A stretch of 64,000 bases of DNA from NCBI RefSeq assembly GCF_905479755.1, contig NZ_CAJQNT010000029.1, forward strand, positions 1-64,000, given 5' to 3'. Below, piece after piece: positions 9,486-19,008 of this stretch; position 1 is the first letter of the stretch; each line of letters starts with the position of its first letter. This DNA is from an uncultured Schumannella sp. GTDB taxonomy: Bacteria > Actinomycetota > Actinomycetes > Actinomycetales > Microbacteriaceae. The notes beneath the pieces are model-generated. The model had not been told where the DNA came from and searched no databases. It saw only the letters and a program-made list of their open reading frames with translations. The position numbers and the translations under genes were made by a program.

Positions 9486-10430
9486 TCAGCCCTTCGTGCC
9501 GCCTGCAGTCATGCCCGTCACAAGGAAACGCTGCGAGAACAGGAAGACGATCAGCACCGGTGCGACCGACAGCAGCGTCGCCAGCGCCAGCACGGGCAGG
9601 TCGATCGTGGTCGATGCGGCGCTCGTCGGATTGAACTGCGGCACGTTCGCCAAGAGCTCCGCGATGCCCACCTGAATGGGCGCGGCTCGCCCGGGCACCG
9701 TCACGAACGGGAGGAAGTAGTTCGTCCAGTTGCCGGTGAACGAGAAGAACCCGACCAGGGCAACCACCGGGGTGGCGAGCGGAAGGGCAACCTGCCCGAA
9801 CACCCGCAACTCACTCGCTCCATCGATGCGCGCGGCATCGAGCAGGTCTCGTGAGATCGTCGTCGAGAAGTAGATGTACGTCAGATAGACGCCGAACGGG
9901 AAGAACGAGAACGGCAGGATCACCGCGAGCGGGGAGCCGATGAGTCGTACGGCCGACAGCTCGAGGAAGACCGGGAGCACCAGCGCCGTGTTCGGAATGA
10001 GCATGACGACCAGAGTCGTCACGAGCAGCAGATGCCGACCACGGAATTCGGTCAACGCGAGCGCGTAGCCCGCAGGGATGCTGATCACGAGGGTGATCAC
10101 GAGGGCGGCGGTGGCGTAGAAGGCCGAGTTGCCGAGCCACGTCCAGACCAAGCCGTTCTGGTAGGTCATCAAGCTCTCCCAGTTCGCGGCGAACTGGTCG
10201 AGCGTTCCCACCGAGAACGGGTTCTCGAGCAGAAGCTGCCGACCGTCCTTGCTTGGTGCGATGAGCAACCATGCGATCGGGACGATGAAGAACAGCGAGA
10301 AGAAGACGACCACGGCCGCCGCGAGTGCGCGACCGAGGAACACCGACGGGGTGATCGGACGCAGGCGACCCGCGCGAGCGAGTTGCCGGGTGCGGTTATT
10401 CGCGTTCAAAGAGACCACCTCGGAAGACAA
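9486..10430 (-). CDS. ABC sugar transporter permease, MalG type
   Basis: 314 residues with about six membrane segments. The EAA loop that contacts the ATPase reads DAARIDGASELRVFGQVALPLATP. The first helix (VVVFFSLFFIVPIAWLL) and the C-terminal FSQRFLVTGMTAGGTKG are typical of carbohydrate uptake CUT1 permeases. It overlaps the end of the upstream permease gene by 35 bases and would be co-transcribed with it and the binding protein. No ATPase is encoded in the module, so a shared ATPase such as MsmK is expected elsewhere, as is common for CUT1 systems in actinobacteria. Confidence 0.92.
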   Translation of the reverse strand: MSSEVVSLNANNRTRQLARAGRLRPITPSVFLGRALAAAVVVFFSLFFIVPIAWLLIAPSKDGRQLLLENPFSVGTLDQFAANWESLMTYQNGLVWTWLGNSAFYATAALVITLVISIPAGYALALTEFRGRHLLLVTTLVVMLIPNTALVLPVFLELSAVRLIGSPLAVILPFSFFPFGVYLTYIYFSTTISRDLLDAARIDGASELRVFGQVALPLATPVVALVGFFSFTGNWTNYFLPFVTVPGRAAPIQVGIAELLANVPQFNPTSAASTTIDLPVLALATLLSVAPVLIVFLFSQRFLVTGMTAGGTKG

Positions 10431-11325
10431 AGAAAACGCTCAGGCCGAGTGCAACGACGAGGAGCACGAGCGAGATCGCTGCGGAGCCGTTGAAGTCGTT
10501 CTGGCGGAAGGCGTAGAGGAAGGCGAGCTGGTTGAGCGAGTAGTCCTGCGTGACCACGCCCTTGCTCGCTTGGGCGAGCACACGCGGCTCGACGAAGAGC
10601 TGGGTACCGGCGGCGAGCGACAGGATCGCCATGTACGAGATCCACTTGCGCAGCAGCGGGATCTGGATGTGCCACGCCGTATTGATGGGGCCAGCACCGT
10701 CTATGCGCGCTGCCTCCATCACCTCGTCGCTGATGTTATTGAGCGCGCCGTACATGATGACGATCCAGCCGCCGGCGCCCGTCCAGAACGCGATGATCGC
10801 GAGGACGATGTGGAGCGTGTCGGTCTGCACGACCTGCACGAAGGACTCTTTGCCGAACGCTTCGAGAATGAACGAGACGGGGCTCACGGCGGGATCCAGC
10901 ACGAACAGCCAGAGCAGCACGCTGGAGGCACCCGCGAGCGCACCCGGGATGTAGAACAGGAATCGGGACGTCGTCGAGAGCCACCGGATGCGGATCGCAT
11001 GCACGATCAGCGCGAGCAGCACGACGAAGACGATGAGGCACGCGAGCCACACGACCACGAAGAGCGCCACGTGGCCAACTGCGGGCAAGAAACGGTAGTC
11101 GGCGAACACCCGGACGAAGTTGTCGAAGCCGACGAAGGCGCCGTTCTTGGTGAAGGCGAGGAACAGCGCGTACACGGCCGGGCCGACGCCGAACGCGAGG
11201 AGGAAGATCGTGTACCCGCTCGAGAAGATGGTGCCCATTCGAGCCTGGGCGCGGGCCGGCGCGGGTCGCGAGCCGGCCCGCTGCCGCCCCCGAGTGGAGG
11301 CGGCAGCGGCGGTTGTGGAGCTCAT
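10396..11325 (-). CDS. ABC sugar transporter permease, MalF type
   Basis: 309 residues with six predicted membrane segments. The EAA loop reads EAARIDGAGPINTAWHIQIPLLRK. It pairs with the MalG-type permease, whose start lies inside its last codons. It follows the binding-protein gene after about 39 bases. Together these form an importer for a carbohydrate or sugar acid. Confidence 0.92.
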   Translation of the reverse strand: MSSTTAAAASTRGRQRAGSRPAPARAQARMGTIFSSGYTIFLLAFGVGPAVYALFLAFTKNGAFVGFDNFVRVFADYRFLPAVGHVALFVVVWLACLIVFVVLLALIVHAIRIRWLSTTSRFLFYIPGALAGASSVLLWLFVLDPAVSPVSFILEAFGKESFVQVVQTDTLHIVLAIIAFWTGAGGWIVIMYGALNNISDEVMEAARIDGAGPINTAWHIQIPLLRKWISYMAILSLAAGTQLFVEPRVLAQASKGVVTQDYSLNQLAFLYAFRQNDFNGSAAISLVLLVVALGLSVFFVFRGGLFERE

Positions 11326-11364
11326 GAAAGCATCTTTCAGGTGTGGAGCGGATGACGCGAGGAC

Positions 11365-12723
11365 TTAGCCGATCGTGTAGCCGACGGTCTGCGCCTCGTT
11401 CTTCATCTCCTGCTCCCAGTCAGCGGAGAGCTCAGCGATCGTCTTTCCTTCGGCGAGGCCCGGAACGATGACCTTGGCGTAGGCGGTCTCCGGCGAGAAG
11501 TTCGGGAAGCCCCAGCCGGTCCACACGGTCGCCGCAGCGGTGCTCATCGCCCCCTCGAAGTCGCCCGCGAAGAAGCCGCTCTCTGCCTGGCCCGACAGCC
11601 ACGCCGCGGCCGCCGAGTCGTAGGCCGGAAGGCCGCCGGTTCCCGCGGTCTCCTCGTCCGAGACGATGAACTGCATGAACGTCTTCACCGCGTCGAGGTT
11701 GGCGGAGTGACTCGAGGCGTACCACATGCCTCCACCGATGTTGCCGGTGACCTCGGCGCCGTCTTCCCAGACGAGCGGCGCAGCAGCGCCCCACTCGCCG
11801 GGCTCGGCACCCACGTTGTCGGGATTCTGGAAGAGCGCACCGCTGTACCAGGCGGCGCCCGGGATCGCGAGCAGCTTGTCGGACTGCGTGACGAACTCCG
11901 CGCTGAACAGGCTGTCCTGAATGAGAGTCCCATTCGCGACCATGTTGTCGAGCATCGTGGTCACCTTGACCGAGTTCGGGTCCGACAGGTCGGAACCGAA
12001 GCTGTCACCGTCGACCGTGAAGATCGGCGCCTCGCCCGCCCAGTAGTAGACGTAGGGACCGACGAACGAGTCACCGATCGAGCCGAGGAAGTACCCCGGG
12101 TGTTCGGCGGCGAGCATCTCGCCGAGGGCCTCGTACTCTTCCCAGGTGGTGGGAACCTCGTAGCCGAACTCCGCGAACAGTGCGGCGTTGTACCAGAACA
12201 GCACCGGCGCCAGGTCGTTGCGGAGGCCGTACACGGTTCCGTCGACGGTGGCGGGCTCGAGCGCACCGGCGGTGAAGCCGTCGAGGAAGTCGTCATCGAG
12301 GAAGCCCTGGTTGAGCGGAGCCGCGAAGGCCTGCTGGCCCGCGTTCGGCTGCGACGCCCACGACGCGTCGTTGGCCTGCGAGGAGAACACCACGTCCGGC
12401 CATCCGTCGCCCGCTTGGTCGGCGAGGGCGATCTTGGTCTGGAAGGTGCCCGAGGCGCCGGCGGAACCGTCGTCGACGACGAGGTCGATCTCGATCTCCG
12501 GATGCGCCGCTTGGAACGCCTCGACGGCGGGCTGACGCGTCGCGTCGACCCAGATCGTGATCGGGCTGTCGGCGATCTGCTCGACGGTGGCGAAGCCGTA
12601 CTCCGGGTTGATCTCACCGGTGCCGGTTCCGGCGCACCCGGCGAGCAGGCCGAGGCTCGCTACGGCTGCCCCCACGAGGAGGGCACGAGATGCACGGACG
12701 GGGGTGCGTTGCTGTGTGGCCAT
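11365..12723 (-). CDS. ABC sugar transporter solute-binding lipoprotein
   Basis: 452 residues. A lipoprotein signal peptide ends in LGLLAGC with the lipidated Cys30. The body has the extracellular solute-binding family 1 pattern: ITIWVDATRQPAVEAFQAAHPEIEIDLVVDD, then PDVVFSSQ, and a late NIGGGMWYASSHS. It captures the sugar or sugar acid and feeds the two permeases downstream. ATG 12723 is chosen because it begins the signal peptide and has AAAGG upstream. A longer in-frame reading to 12795 would run into the operator. Confidence 0.92.
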   Translation of the reverse strand: MATQQRTPVRASRALLVGAAVASLGLLAGCAGTGTGEINPEYGFATVEQIADSPITIWVDATRQPAVEAFQAAHPEIEIDLVVDDGSAGASGTFQTKIALADQAGDGWPDVVFSSQANDASWASQPNAGQQAFAAPLNQGFLDDDFLDGFTAGALEPATVDGTVYGLRNDLAPVLFWYNAALFAEFGYEVPTTWEEYEALGEMLAAEHPGYFLGSIGDSFVGPYVYYWAGEAPIFTVDGDSFGSDLSDPNSVKVTTMLDNMVANGTLIQDSLFSAEFVTQSDKLLAIPGAAWYSGALFQNPDNVGAEPGEWGAAAPLVWEDGAEVTGNIGGGMWYASSHSANLDAVKTFMQFIVSDEETAGTGGLPAYDSAAAAWLSGQAESGFFAGDFEGAMSTAAATVWTGWGFPNFSPETAYAKVIVPGLAEGKTIAELSADWEQEMKNEAQTVGYTIG

Positions 12724-12790
12724 GTCACGGGCCTTTCTGGTCGACTTCTTTGACGACGCGCCGCCCCGGTTGGACGGGCAAGCCAAGTAG

Positions 12791-12804
12791 ATCATACGTG
12801 TGAT
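12791..12804. promoter_or_regulatory. Candidate GntR operator before the transporter operon
   Basis: ATCATACGTGTGAT is a 14-base inverted repeat with 6 of 7 pairs matching. On the minus strand it contains TATGAT, a good -10 hexamer, so a bound repressor would block the binding-protein promoter. The leader from here to ATG 12723 is about 65 bases. Confidence 0.5.
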
Positions 12805-12899
12805 GTTTTAGCAATGTGCGTGCGCGGATGGGGCGCGGTCGCGCCGAGTTGCCGCGTGCGAACCCGACGACACGGACGAGCGCGCACACGCCGAGAGCA

Positions 12900-15821
12900 C
12901 TAGTGGATGCCGTAGAAGCCGCGCTCGAACACCTGACGCGCGAGGCGGGTGAGGCGCAAATAGTCCTCTTCCAGTTGCGACGCGGAGTAGCGCGGATACT
13001 CCATCAGTCGCGCCACGCCCTCGAGCGATCGACGGTCGCTCGGCAGCACATCCGCCGTCTTGGCGGTCCAGAGCGTCATCGCCGACCGAGCCCGCGACGC
13101 GATCAGCCAGGCATCGCGCAAACGCGCGGCATCCGAGGTGGACACCAGGTCGGCATCAACCGCGGCCTGCAGAGCCCCCAGCGTCGAGGTTGTGCGGAGC
13201 TCCGGCACGCCCGCGGCATGCTGCAACTGCAGCAGCTGCACGAACCACTCGACGTCGCTCAAGGAGCCGCGCCCGAGCTTCAGGTGGCGCGCAGGGTCGG
13301 CCCCCTGTGGGAGCCGCTCCGACTCCACCCGCGCCTTGATGCGCTTCACCTCGCGGACATCCGCATCCGAGATCTGCTCCGGATAGCGCACCTCGTCGGC
13401 GAGGGCTTCGAACTCGGCCAACAGCCCAGCGTCGCCGACGGCGCCGCGCGCCCGCAGCAGCGCCTGCGCCTCCCAGGTGAGCGACCAGCGCTCGTAGTAC
13501 GCCCGGTAGGAGTCGAGCGATCGCACGAGCGGGCCGTTCTTGCCTTCGGGCCGCAGGTCGATGTCGAGATCCAGCGGAAGACGCAAATCTTGGCTGAGCT
13601 GGGACAGCTCGCGCACGATCGCCTCGGCGCGCTTCTGCGCCTCCTCCGGCTCGACGCCGGCGGGCCGGTAGACGTAGAGGATGTCGGCGTCGCTGCTGAA
13701 GCCGAGCTCCTGTCCCCCGTAGCGCCCCATCGCGATGATGGCGAATTCGATGCCGTCGCCATAGCGGTGCGCAATGCCGAGCATGCCGGTGAGGATGGCA
13801 TCGGTCACGTCACTGAGCGCACGTCCGAGCTCCTGAACGGAGATCACCCCGAGCACGCCCGCGAGCGCGAGTCGCAGCACCTCGCGGCGGCGAGCGATGT
13901 GCAGCGCCGACTTCGCCCCGTCGGGGTCGTCGCGGTGCCGCGAGTTGATCGCCGCGGTCTCCTCCAACAGCGCCTCGCGGGAGCGCGGACGCAGCTCCTC
14001 GTCCTTCTCCAGCCAGGCCGCCGCCTCCGGGATGCGTTCGAACAGCCCGCCGATGAACCGCGAGCTGGACAGCGCGTGGGTGAGCCGCTCGGCGGCACCG
14101 GACGAGTCGCGCAGCATGCGCAGGTACCAGTACGCCTCCCCCAGCTGCTCGCTGAGGTTGCGGAAGGTCAGCAGGCCGTAGTCGGGATCAGCGCCATCGG
14201 AGAACCACTGCAGCATGACCGGCAGCAGCGTGCGCTGGATCGCGGCGCGGCGCGACACCCCTCCGCTCAGTGCCGCGATGTGCCGCAGCGCCCCGTCGGG
14301 GTCGACGAAACCGATCGCGGCAAGTCGGGCGGATGCCTGCGCGCTGGTGAGGGACGTCCCCTCCTCGGGGAGCGCCGCCACCGCCGCCAAGAGCGGACGA
14401 TAGAAGAGTCGCTCGTGAAGCGACCTCACCGAGGCCTTGACCTTCTGCCACTCGCCGAGCAGATCGTTTGCCGACGTGCCGATCCCCGCCGAGCGGGCCA
14501 GCACGCGCAGCACTCCCTCATCCCGAGGCATCAGATGCGTGCGACGCAGTCGAGACAACTGGATGCGGTGTTCAACCACCCGAAGGAAGCGATAGTCGCG
14601 CGAGAACTCGGCCGCCTCCGCGCGTCCGATGTATCCGCGCTCGGACAGACCCCGCAGCGCGCCCAGAGTCGACCGATCGCGCACCAGGCCGTCGTTCGCC
14701 CCGTGCACCAGTTGGAGGAGCTGCACGGTGAACTCGATGTCGCGCAGGCCGCCCGGGCCGAGCTTGAGCTGGATGTCGACCTCGTCGCGCGGGATGTGCG
14801 CGGTCACCCGTTCGCGCATGCGCTGAACCGACTCGACGAAGCCGTCCCGCGCCGCGCTCGTCCAGACGAGCGGCCCGATGCTGCCGAGATACCGTTCTCC
14901 GAGCGCGGGGTCGCCCGCGAGCGGGCGCGCCTTCAACAGCGCCTGGAACTCCCAGTTCTTGGCCCAGCGCTCGTAGTAGGCCAGGTGCGACTCGACCGTG
15001 CGCACGAGCGCGCCATCCTTGCCCTCGGGGCGCAAATTCGCGTCGACCTCCCAGAGCATCGGCTCGAGCGCCAGATCCTGGATTCCTCGCATCGTCTCCG
15101 CCGCCAGGAAAGTCGCGATCTCGATCGCCCGCCCATCCGGCAGCTGCTCGGAGTCAACGCTCTCCCCGACGAAAATCACGTCGACATCGCTCAAATAGTT
15201 GAGCTCGCGGGCTCCCGACTTGCCCATGCCGATGATCGCCAGGCGGGTCAGCTCGATCTGGTCGGCGGGGAATCGTGACGTGCGCCGCGCCACCGCGAGC
15301 GACGCGTCGAGCGCCGCACCGGCGAGATCCGCCAACGATGCCGCGACCTGGTCGACGGCGGTGAGCGCGTCGGCCTGGTCAAGATCCCACGCGGCCAACC
15401 GCACCAGTTCACGGCGGTAGGCGACGCGAAGCGCGTTCCAGCCGTCCTCGCCCGCCAATCCTTCGACCGCCTGGCCAATCGCGCGACGCGCCTCCTCGGG
15501 GCTGAGAACCTCGGTCAACGGGTCGAGCAGGGCATCCAACTGCTCGGGATGCCGCACCAGGAACTCGAACAGCCCCTCCGATGCGCCCGCCAAGAGCAAC
15601 AGCCTCCGGCGCCCGCCGACATCGTCGAGCACGCGCGCGAGGCGCTCCGGGGCGCGCTCATGCAGTGTCAGGACGCCGCGCAACGCCAGATCGGAATCCG
15701 CGCTGACCGAAAACGAGTCCGCGAGACCCGACGGCAGACCTTCGAGGGCGCCGTGGGCCCAATCCAACTCGACGAAACCGAGTCGCGCGAGTTGGGTGAG
15801 AGTCAGACTGGCACGCGTCAT
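12900..15821 (-). CDS. glnE: Glutamine synthetase adenylyltransferase/deadenylase
   Basis: 973 residues, with the duplicated architecture of GlnE. Each half has a nucleotidyltransferase signature: GMGKSGARELNYLSDVDVIF near residue 200 for deadenylylation and AMGRYGGQELGFSSDADILY near residue 690 for adenylylation. Each is followed by LRPEGKDG or LRPEGKNG and a helical GlnD-UR/GlnE domain. It attaches or removes AMP on the GlnA tyrosine, here Tyr406. The ATG at 15821 has GGAG upstream. It lies 33 bases downstream of the glnA2 stop, in the same direction, so the two are probably one transcript. Confidence 0.96.
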   Translation of the reverse strand: MTRASLTLTQLARLGFVELDWAHGALEGLPSGLADSFSVSADSDLALRGVLTLHERAPERLARVLDDVGGRRRLLLLAGASEGLFEFLVRHPEQLDALLDPLTEVLSPEEARRAIGQAVEGLAGEDGWNALRVAYRRELVRLAAWDLDQADALTAVDQVAASLADLAGAALDASLAVARRTSRFPADQIELTRLAIIGMGKSGARELNYLSDVDVIFVGESVDSEQLPDGRAIEIATFLAAETMRGIQDLALEPMLWEVDANLRPEGKDGALVRTVESHLAYYERWAKNWEFQALLKARPLAGDPALGERYLGSIGPLVWTSAARDGFVESVQRMRERVTAHIPRDEVDIQLKLGPGGLRDIEFTVQLLQLVHGANDGLVRDRSTLGALRGLSERGYIGRAEAAEFSRDYRFLRVVEHRIQLSRLRRTHLMPRDEGVLRVLARSAGIGTSANDLLGEWQKVKASVRSLHERLFYRPLLAAVAALPEEGTSLTSAQASARLAAIGFVDPDGALRHIAALSGGVSRRAAIQRTLLPVMLQWFSDGADPDYGLLTFRNLSEQLGEAYWYLRMLRDSSGAAERLTHALSSSRFIGGLFERIPEAAAWLEKDEELRPRSREALLEETAAINSRHRDDPDGAKSALHIARRREVLRLALAGVLGVISVQELGRALSDVTDAILTGMLGIAHRYGDGIEFAIIAMGRYGGQELGFSSDADILYVYRPAGVEPEEAQKRAEAIVRELSQLSQDLRLPLDLDIDLRPEGKNGPLVRSLDSYRAYYERWSLTWEAQALLRARGAVGDAGLLAEFEALADEVRYPEQISDADVREVKRIKARVESERLPQGADPARHLKLGRGSLSDVEWFVQLLQLQHAAGVPELRTTSTLGALQAAVDADLVSTSDAARLRDAWLIASRARSAMTLWTAKTADVLPSDRRSLEGVARLMEYPRYSASQLEEDYLRLTRLARQVFERGFYGIH

Positions 15822-15854
15822 GGCAACTCCGTCGCCGCCCCGGGGCGGCGACCG

Positions 15855-17192
15855 TTAGAGAATTTCGAGGTTGTTCTGCAGCTCGTAGGGCGTCACCTGG
15901 GCGCGATAGCCGGCCCAATCGCGACGCTTGTTGAGCAGCACGAACTCGAACACCTGCTCGCCGAGCGTCTCCGCCACGAGTTCGCTGCGCTCCATCAATC
16001 GCACCGCGTGATCGAGGCTCGCCGGGAGCGACTCGTAGCCGAGCGCACGGCGCTCGGTGTTCGTCATGTTCCAGACATCGCCCTCGGCCTCGGGGGGAAG
16101 CTCGTAGCCCTGCTCGATGCCCTTGAGCCCCGCCGCCAACAGCAGCGAGTAGGCGAGGTAGGGGTTCGCCGCCGAGTCGATGCCGCGATACTCGACGCGC
16201 GCGCTCTGACCCTTTCCGGGCTTGTACATCGGCACCCGGACCAGCGCCGAGCGGTTGTTGTGACCCCAGGTCACGTAGCTCGGGGCCTCGTCGCCACCCC
16301 ACAGCCGCTTGTACGAGTTCACGAACTGGTTGGTCACCGCCGTGATCTCGGGGGCGTGAGCGAGCAGACCGGCGATGAACTGCCGGCCGATCGTGGAGAG
16401 CTGATACTGCCCGCTCGGGTCGAAGAACGCATTCGTGTCGCCTTCGAACAGCGACATGTGGGTGTGCATTCCGGATCCCGGATGCCCGACGAGCGGCTTG
16501 GGCATGAACGTCGCGTAGACGCCCTGATCGATCGCGACCTCCTTGACCACCGTGCGGAAGGTCTGGATGTTATCGGCCATCGTGAGCGCGTCGGCGTACC
16601 GCAGGTCGATTTCGTTCTGGCCGGGGCCCGCCTCGTGGTGGCTGAACTCGACCGAGATGCCCAGGTCTTCCAGCATCCGGACGGAGGCGCGTCGGAAGTC
16701 GTGCGCGGTGCCGCCGGGAACGTTGTCGAAGTAGCCCGCCGAGTCGACCGGAACGGGCTGACCGTTCTCCAGCTTGTTCGACTTCAGAAGGTAGAACTCG
16801 ATCTCCGGGTGGGTGTAGAACGAGAACCCGCGATCGGCCGCCGTCGCCAGGGTGCGCTTCAGCACGTTGCGGGGGTCCGCGACGGCCGGTTGCCCATCCG
16901 GTGTGCGGATGTCGCAGAACATCCGCGCCGTCGGGTCGACCTCGCCACGCCAGGGCAGGATCTGGAACGTCGTGGGGTCGGGATGCGCCAGCACGTCGGC
17001 CTCGTAGGACCGCGTGAGACCTTCGATCGCGGAGCCATCGAATCCGACGCCCTCACTGAAGGCGCCCTCCACCTCGGCGGGTGCGAGTGCGACCGACTTC
17101 AAGGTCCCGACGACGTCGGTGAACCAGAGCCTCACAAACTTGACGCCCCGCTCTTCAATGGTGCGGAGAACGAAGTCACGCTGCTTGTCCAT
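15855..17192 (-). CDS. glnA2: Second glutamine synthetase (GSI-like)
   Basis: 445 residues, shorter than the 478 of GlnA. GS folds are clear: RLWFTDVVGTLKSV, GFDGSAIEG, PEIEFYLL, EFSHHEAGPGQNEIDL, MPKPLVGHPGSGMHTHMSL and NNRSALVRVP. It lacks a GlnA-like adenylylation motif (no DKxLYxLPPEE; ELPPEAEGDVWNMT stands there), so GlnE probably does not control it. Paralogues at this locus in other actinobacteria act on other amines or make only modest glutamine, so the substrate is open. The ATG at 17192 has AAAGGGG upstream; longer readings run antisense into nadE and are rejected. Confidence 0.92.
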   Translation of the reverse strand: MDKQRDFVLRTIEERGVKFVRLWFTDVVGTLKSVALAPAEVEGAFSEGVGFDGSAIEGLTRSYEADVLAHPDPTTFQILPWRGEVDPTARMFCDIRTPDGQPAVADPRNVLKRTLATAADRGFSFYTHPEIEFYLLKSNKLENGQPVPVDSAGYFDNVPGGTAHDFRRASVRMLEDLGISVEFSHHEAGPGQNEIDLRYADALTMADNIQTFRTVVKEVAIDQGVYATFMPKPLVGHPGSGMHTHMSLFEGDTNAFFDPSGQYQLSTIGRQFIAGLLAHAPEITAVTNQFVNSYKRLWGGDEAPSYVTWGHNNRSALVRVPMYKPGKGQSARVEYRGIDSAANPYLAYSLLLAAGLKGIEQGYELPPEAEGDVWNMTNTERRALGYESLPASLDHAVRLMERSELVAETLGEQVFEFVLLNKRRDWAGYRAQVTPYELQNNLEIL

Positions 17193-17216
17193 GCAGGCCC
17201 CTTTCTTGCTCGTCAC

Positions 17217-17222
17217 TAGGCT
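17217..17222 (+). promoter_or_regulatory. -10 hexamer of leaderless nadE
   Basis: TAGGCT, 6 bases, then the nadE ATG. Only 36 bases separate this start from the divergent glnA2 start, so the two promoters must overlap. Confidence 0.6.
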
Positions 17223-17228
17223 ATCGGT

Positions 17229-18959
17229 ATGCCCCGCCTCCGACTGGCCTTGGCCCAGACCAACCCGATTGTCGGAGACTTTTCCGGCAACATCGTGCAC
17301 ATCCTCGACGCCGCACGACGCGCCTGGGACGCTGGCGCCGACATCCTGGTGACCGGGGAGATGGCGCTCAGCGGCTACCCGATCGAGGATCTGGCTCAGG
17401 AGCCGAGTTTTCTGCGCGAGGCGAGCACCGCCGTGCAGACGCTGGCGAGCCGGCTGGTCGAGGAGGGCCTCGGCGAGCTGATCGTCGTCGTCGGTCATCC
17501 CGACGGCCCGCACGCGCCGCGGAGCCTCGGCACCTCCAACGCCCCCACCGCGATCGCGCAGAACTGCGCGAGCGTGCTGCAGCACGGCGTGGCGCAGGCG
17601 CGCTACGTCAAGCACCATCTGCCGAACTACTCGGTTTTCGACGAGTACCGGATCTTCATCCCCGGCGACGAACTGCTCGTGATGCGCATCCGCGGCGTCG
17701 ATGTGGCGCTCGTCATCTGCGAAGACCTGTGGCGTGAGGGCGGCCCGGTCAGCCGCGTCCTGGATGCCGACGCCGGCCTGCTGCTGGTGATCAACGCGAG
17801 CCCTTTCGAGCGCGACAAGAACGAGGTGCGACTCCCCCTCGTCACGCGCCGGGCCGTGGAGACCGAAACGATCGTCGCCTACGCCAACATCGTCGGCGGT
17901 CAGGATGACCTTGTCTTCGACGGCGACAGTGTGATCGTCGACGAGCGCGGCGAGATTCTGGGGCGCGCTCCGCAGTTCCGCGAGCATCTTCTCGTCGTCG
18001 ATGTCGAGCCGAACGCCGCGACCGACCCCGTCGAGCTGGATCACGTGGCACGGATCGCACTCACGGCCCGGGACACCACACCCGCGCCCTTGGACCCGGA
18101 TGTGGCCGAATTGCCCGACGCCCACGAGCAGCTCTGGAACGCGCTCGTGCTCGGCCTGCGGGACTACGTCGAGAAGAACGGCTTCCGCACCGTCGTGCTG
18201 GGACTGTCGGGCGGCATCGACTCGAGTGTGTGCGCTGCGCTGGCCGCCGATGCGATCGGCGCCGAACGCGTCTTCGGCGTCAGCATGCCCAGTCGCTACA
18301 GCTCGGAGCATTCGAAAGACGACGCCGAAGATCTCGCGGAGCGGATCGGGCTGCATTACTCGGTCGAAGCGATCGGGGAGCTCGTCCAGCCGATTGAGAC
18401 GCAGTTGGGACTCACCGGCACGGCGGCCGAGAACGTGCAGGCGCGCATCCGGGGCATCATCTTGATGGCCGAGTCGAACATGCACGGCCATCTCGTGTTG
18501 ACCACCGGCAACAAGACGGAACTCGCGGTCGGCTATTCGACGATCTACGGCGACTCCGCGGGTGGCTTCGCCCCGATCAAAGACGTTCCGAAGCTCCTCG
18601 TCTGGGAGTTGGCGCGCTGGCGCAACGAGCACGCGCGCGCGATCGGTGAGGTCGAGCCGATTCCGAATAACTCGATCGAAAAACCGCCGAGCGCCGAGCT
18701 GCGCCCCGATCAGACCGACCAGGACACGCTGCCGCCCTACGAGGTGCTCGACGCGATCCTCGAGCTGTACGTGAGCGAACGGCTGGGACGGCGCGACGTC
18801 GTCGCGCGCGGATTCGATGCCGAAACGGTGAACTTCGTCGCGAACCTGGTCGACCGTTCGGAGTGGAAGCGGCGCCAGGGCGCGATCGGTCCGAAGATCT
18901 CCGGCATGGCGTTCGGCCGGGATCGCCGGCTGCCCATCACCTCCCGGCCTGCCGGGTAG
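17229..18959 (+). CDS. nadE: Glutamine-hydrolysing NAD+ synthase
   Basis: 576 residues. The N-terminal nitrilase-like glutaminase domain (about 1-270) has the catalytic triad Glu44, Lys128 (YVKHHLPNY) and Cys164 (VICEDLW). The C-terminal synthetase domain has the P-loop GLSGGIDSS and the later TGNKTELAVGY and STIYGDSAGGFAPIKDV blocks. It amidates nicotinate adenine dinucleotide to NAD+ using ammonia channelled from glutamine. The start is set by TAGGCT 6 bases upstream. panB follows after 49 bases but has its own promoter. Confidence 0.96.
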   Translation: MPRLRLALAQTNPIVGDFSGNIVHILDAARRAWDAGADILVTGEMALSGYPIEDLAQEPSFLREASTAVQTLASRLVEEGLGELIVVVGHPDGPHAPRSLGTSNAPTAIAQNCASVLQHGVAQARYVKHHLPNYSVFDEYRIFIPGDELLVMRIRGVDVALVICEDLWREGGPVSRVLDADAGLLLVINASPFERDKNEVRLPLVTRRAVETETIVAYANIVGGQDDLVFDGDSVIVDERGEILGRAPQFREHLLVVDVEPNAATDPVELDHVARIALTARDTTPAPLDPDVAELPDAHEQLWNALVLGLRDYVEKNGFRTVVLGLSGGIDSSVCAALAADAIGAERVFGVSMPSRYSSEHSKDDAEDLAERIGLHYSVEAIGELVQPIETQLGLTGTAAENVQARIRGIILMAESNMHGHLVLTTGNKTELAVGYSTIYGDSAGGFAPIKDVPKLLVWELARWRNEHARAIGEVEPIPNNSIEKPPSAELRPDQTDQDTLPPYEVLDAILELYVSERLGRRDVVARGFDAETVNFVANLVDRSEWKRRQGAIGPKISGMAFGRDRRLPITSRPAG

Positions 18960-18996
18960 CGACGCGGCGCCCCGGCGAACGGGGGAACGCCCGCCC

Positions 18997-19002
18997 TAGA
19001 CT
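18997..19002 (+). promoter_or_regulatory. -10 hexamer of leaderless panB
   Basis: TAGACT, 6 bases, ATG. Same hexamer and spacing as lipB and map. Confidence 0.6.
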
Positions 19003-19008
19003 GACGGC

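Noticed and set aside
12816-15278. 820-codon open frame on the plus strand opposite glnE
   Set aside because: It is antisense to a fully recognised glnE, is Arg/His-rich without domains, and reflects the third-position GC bias of the real gene.
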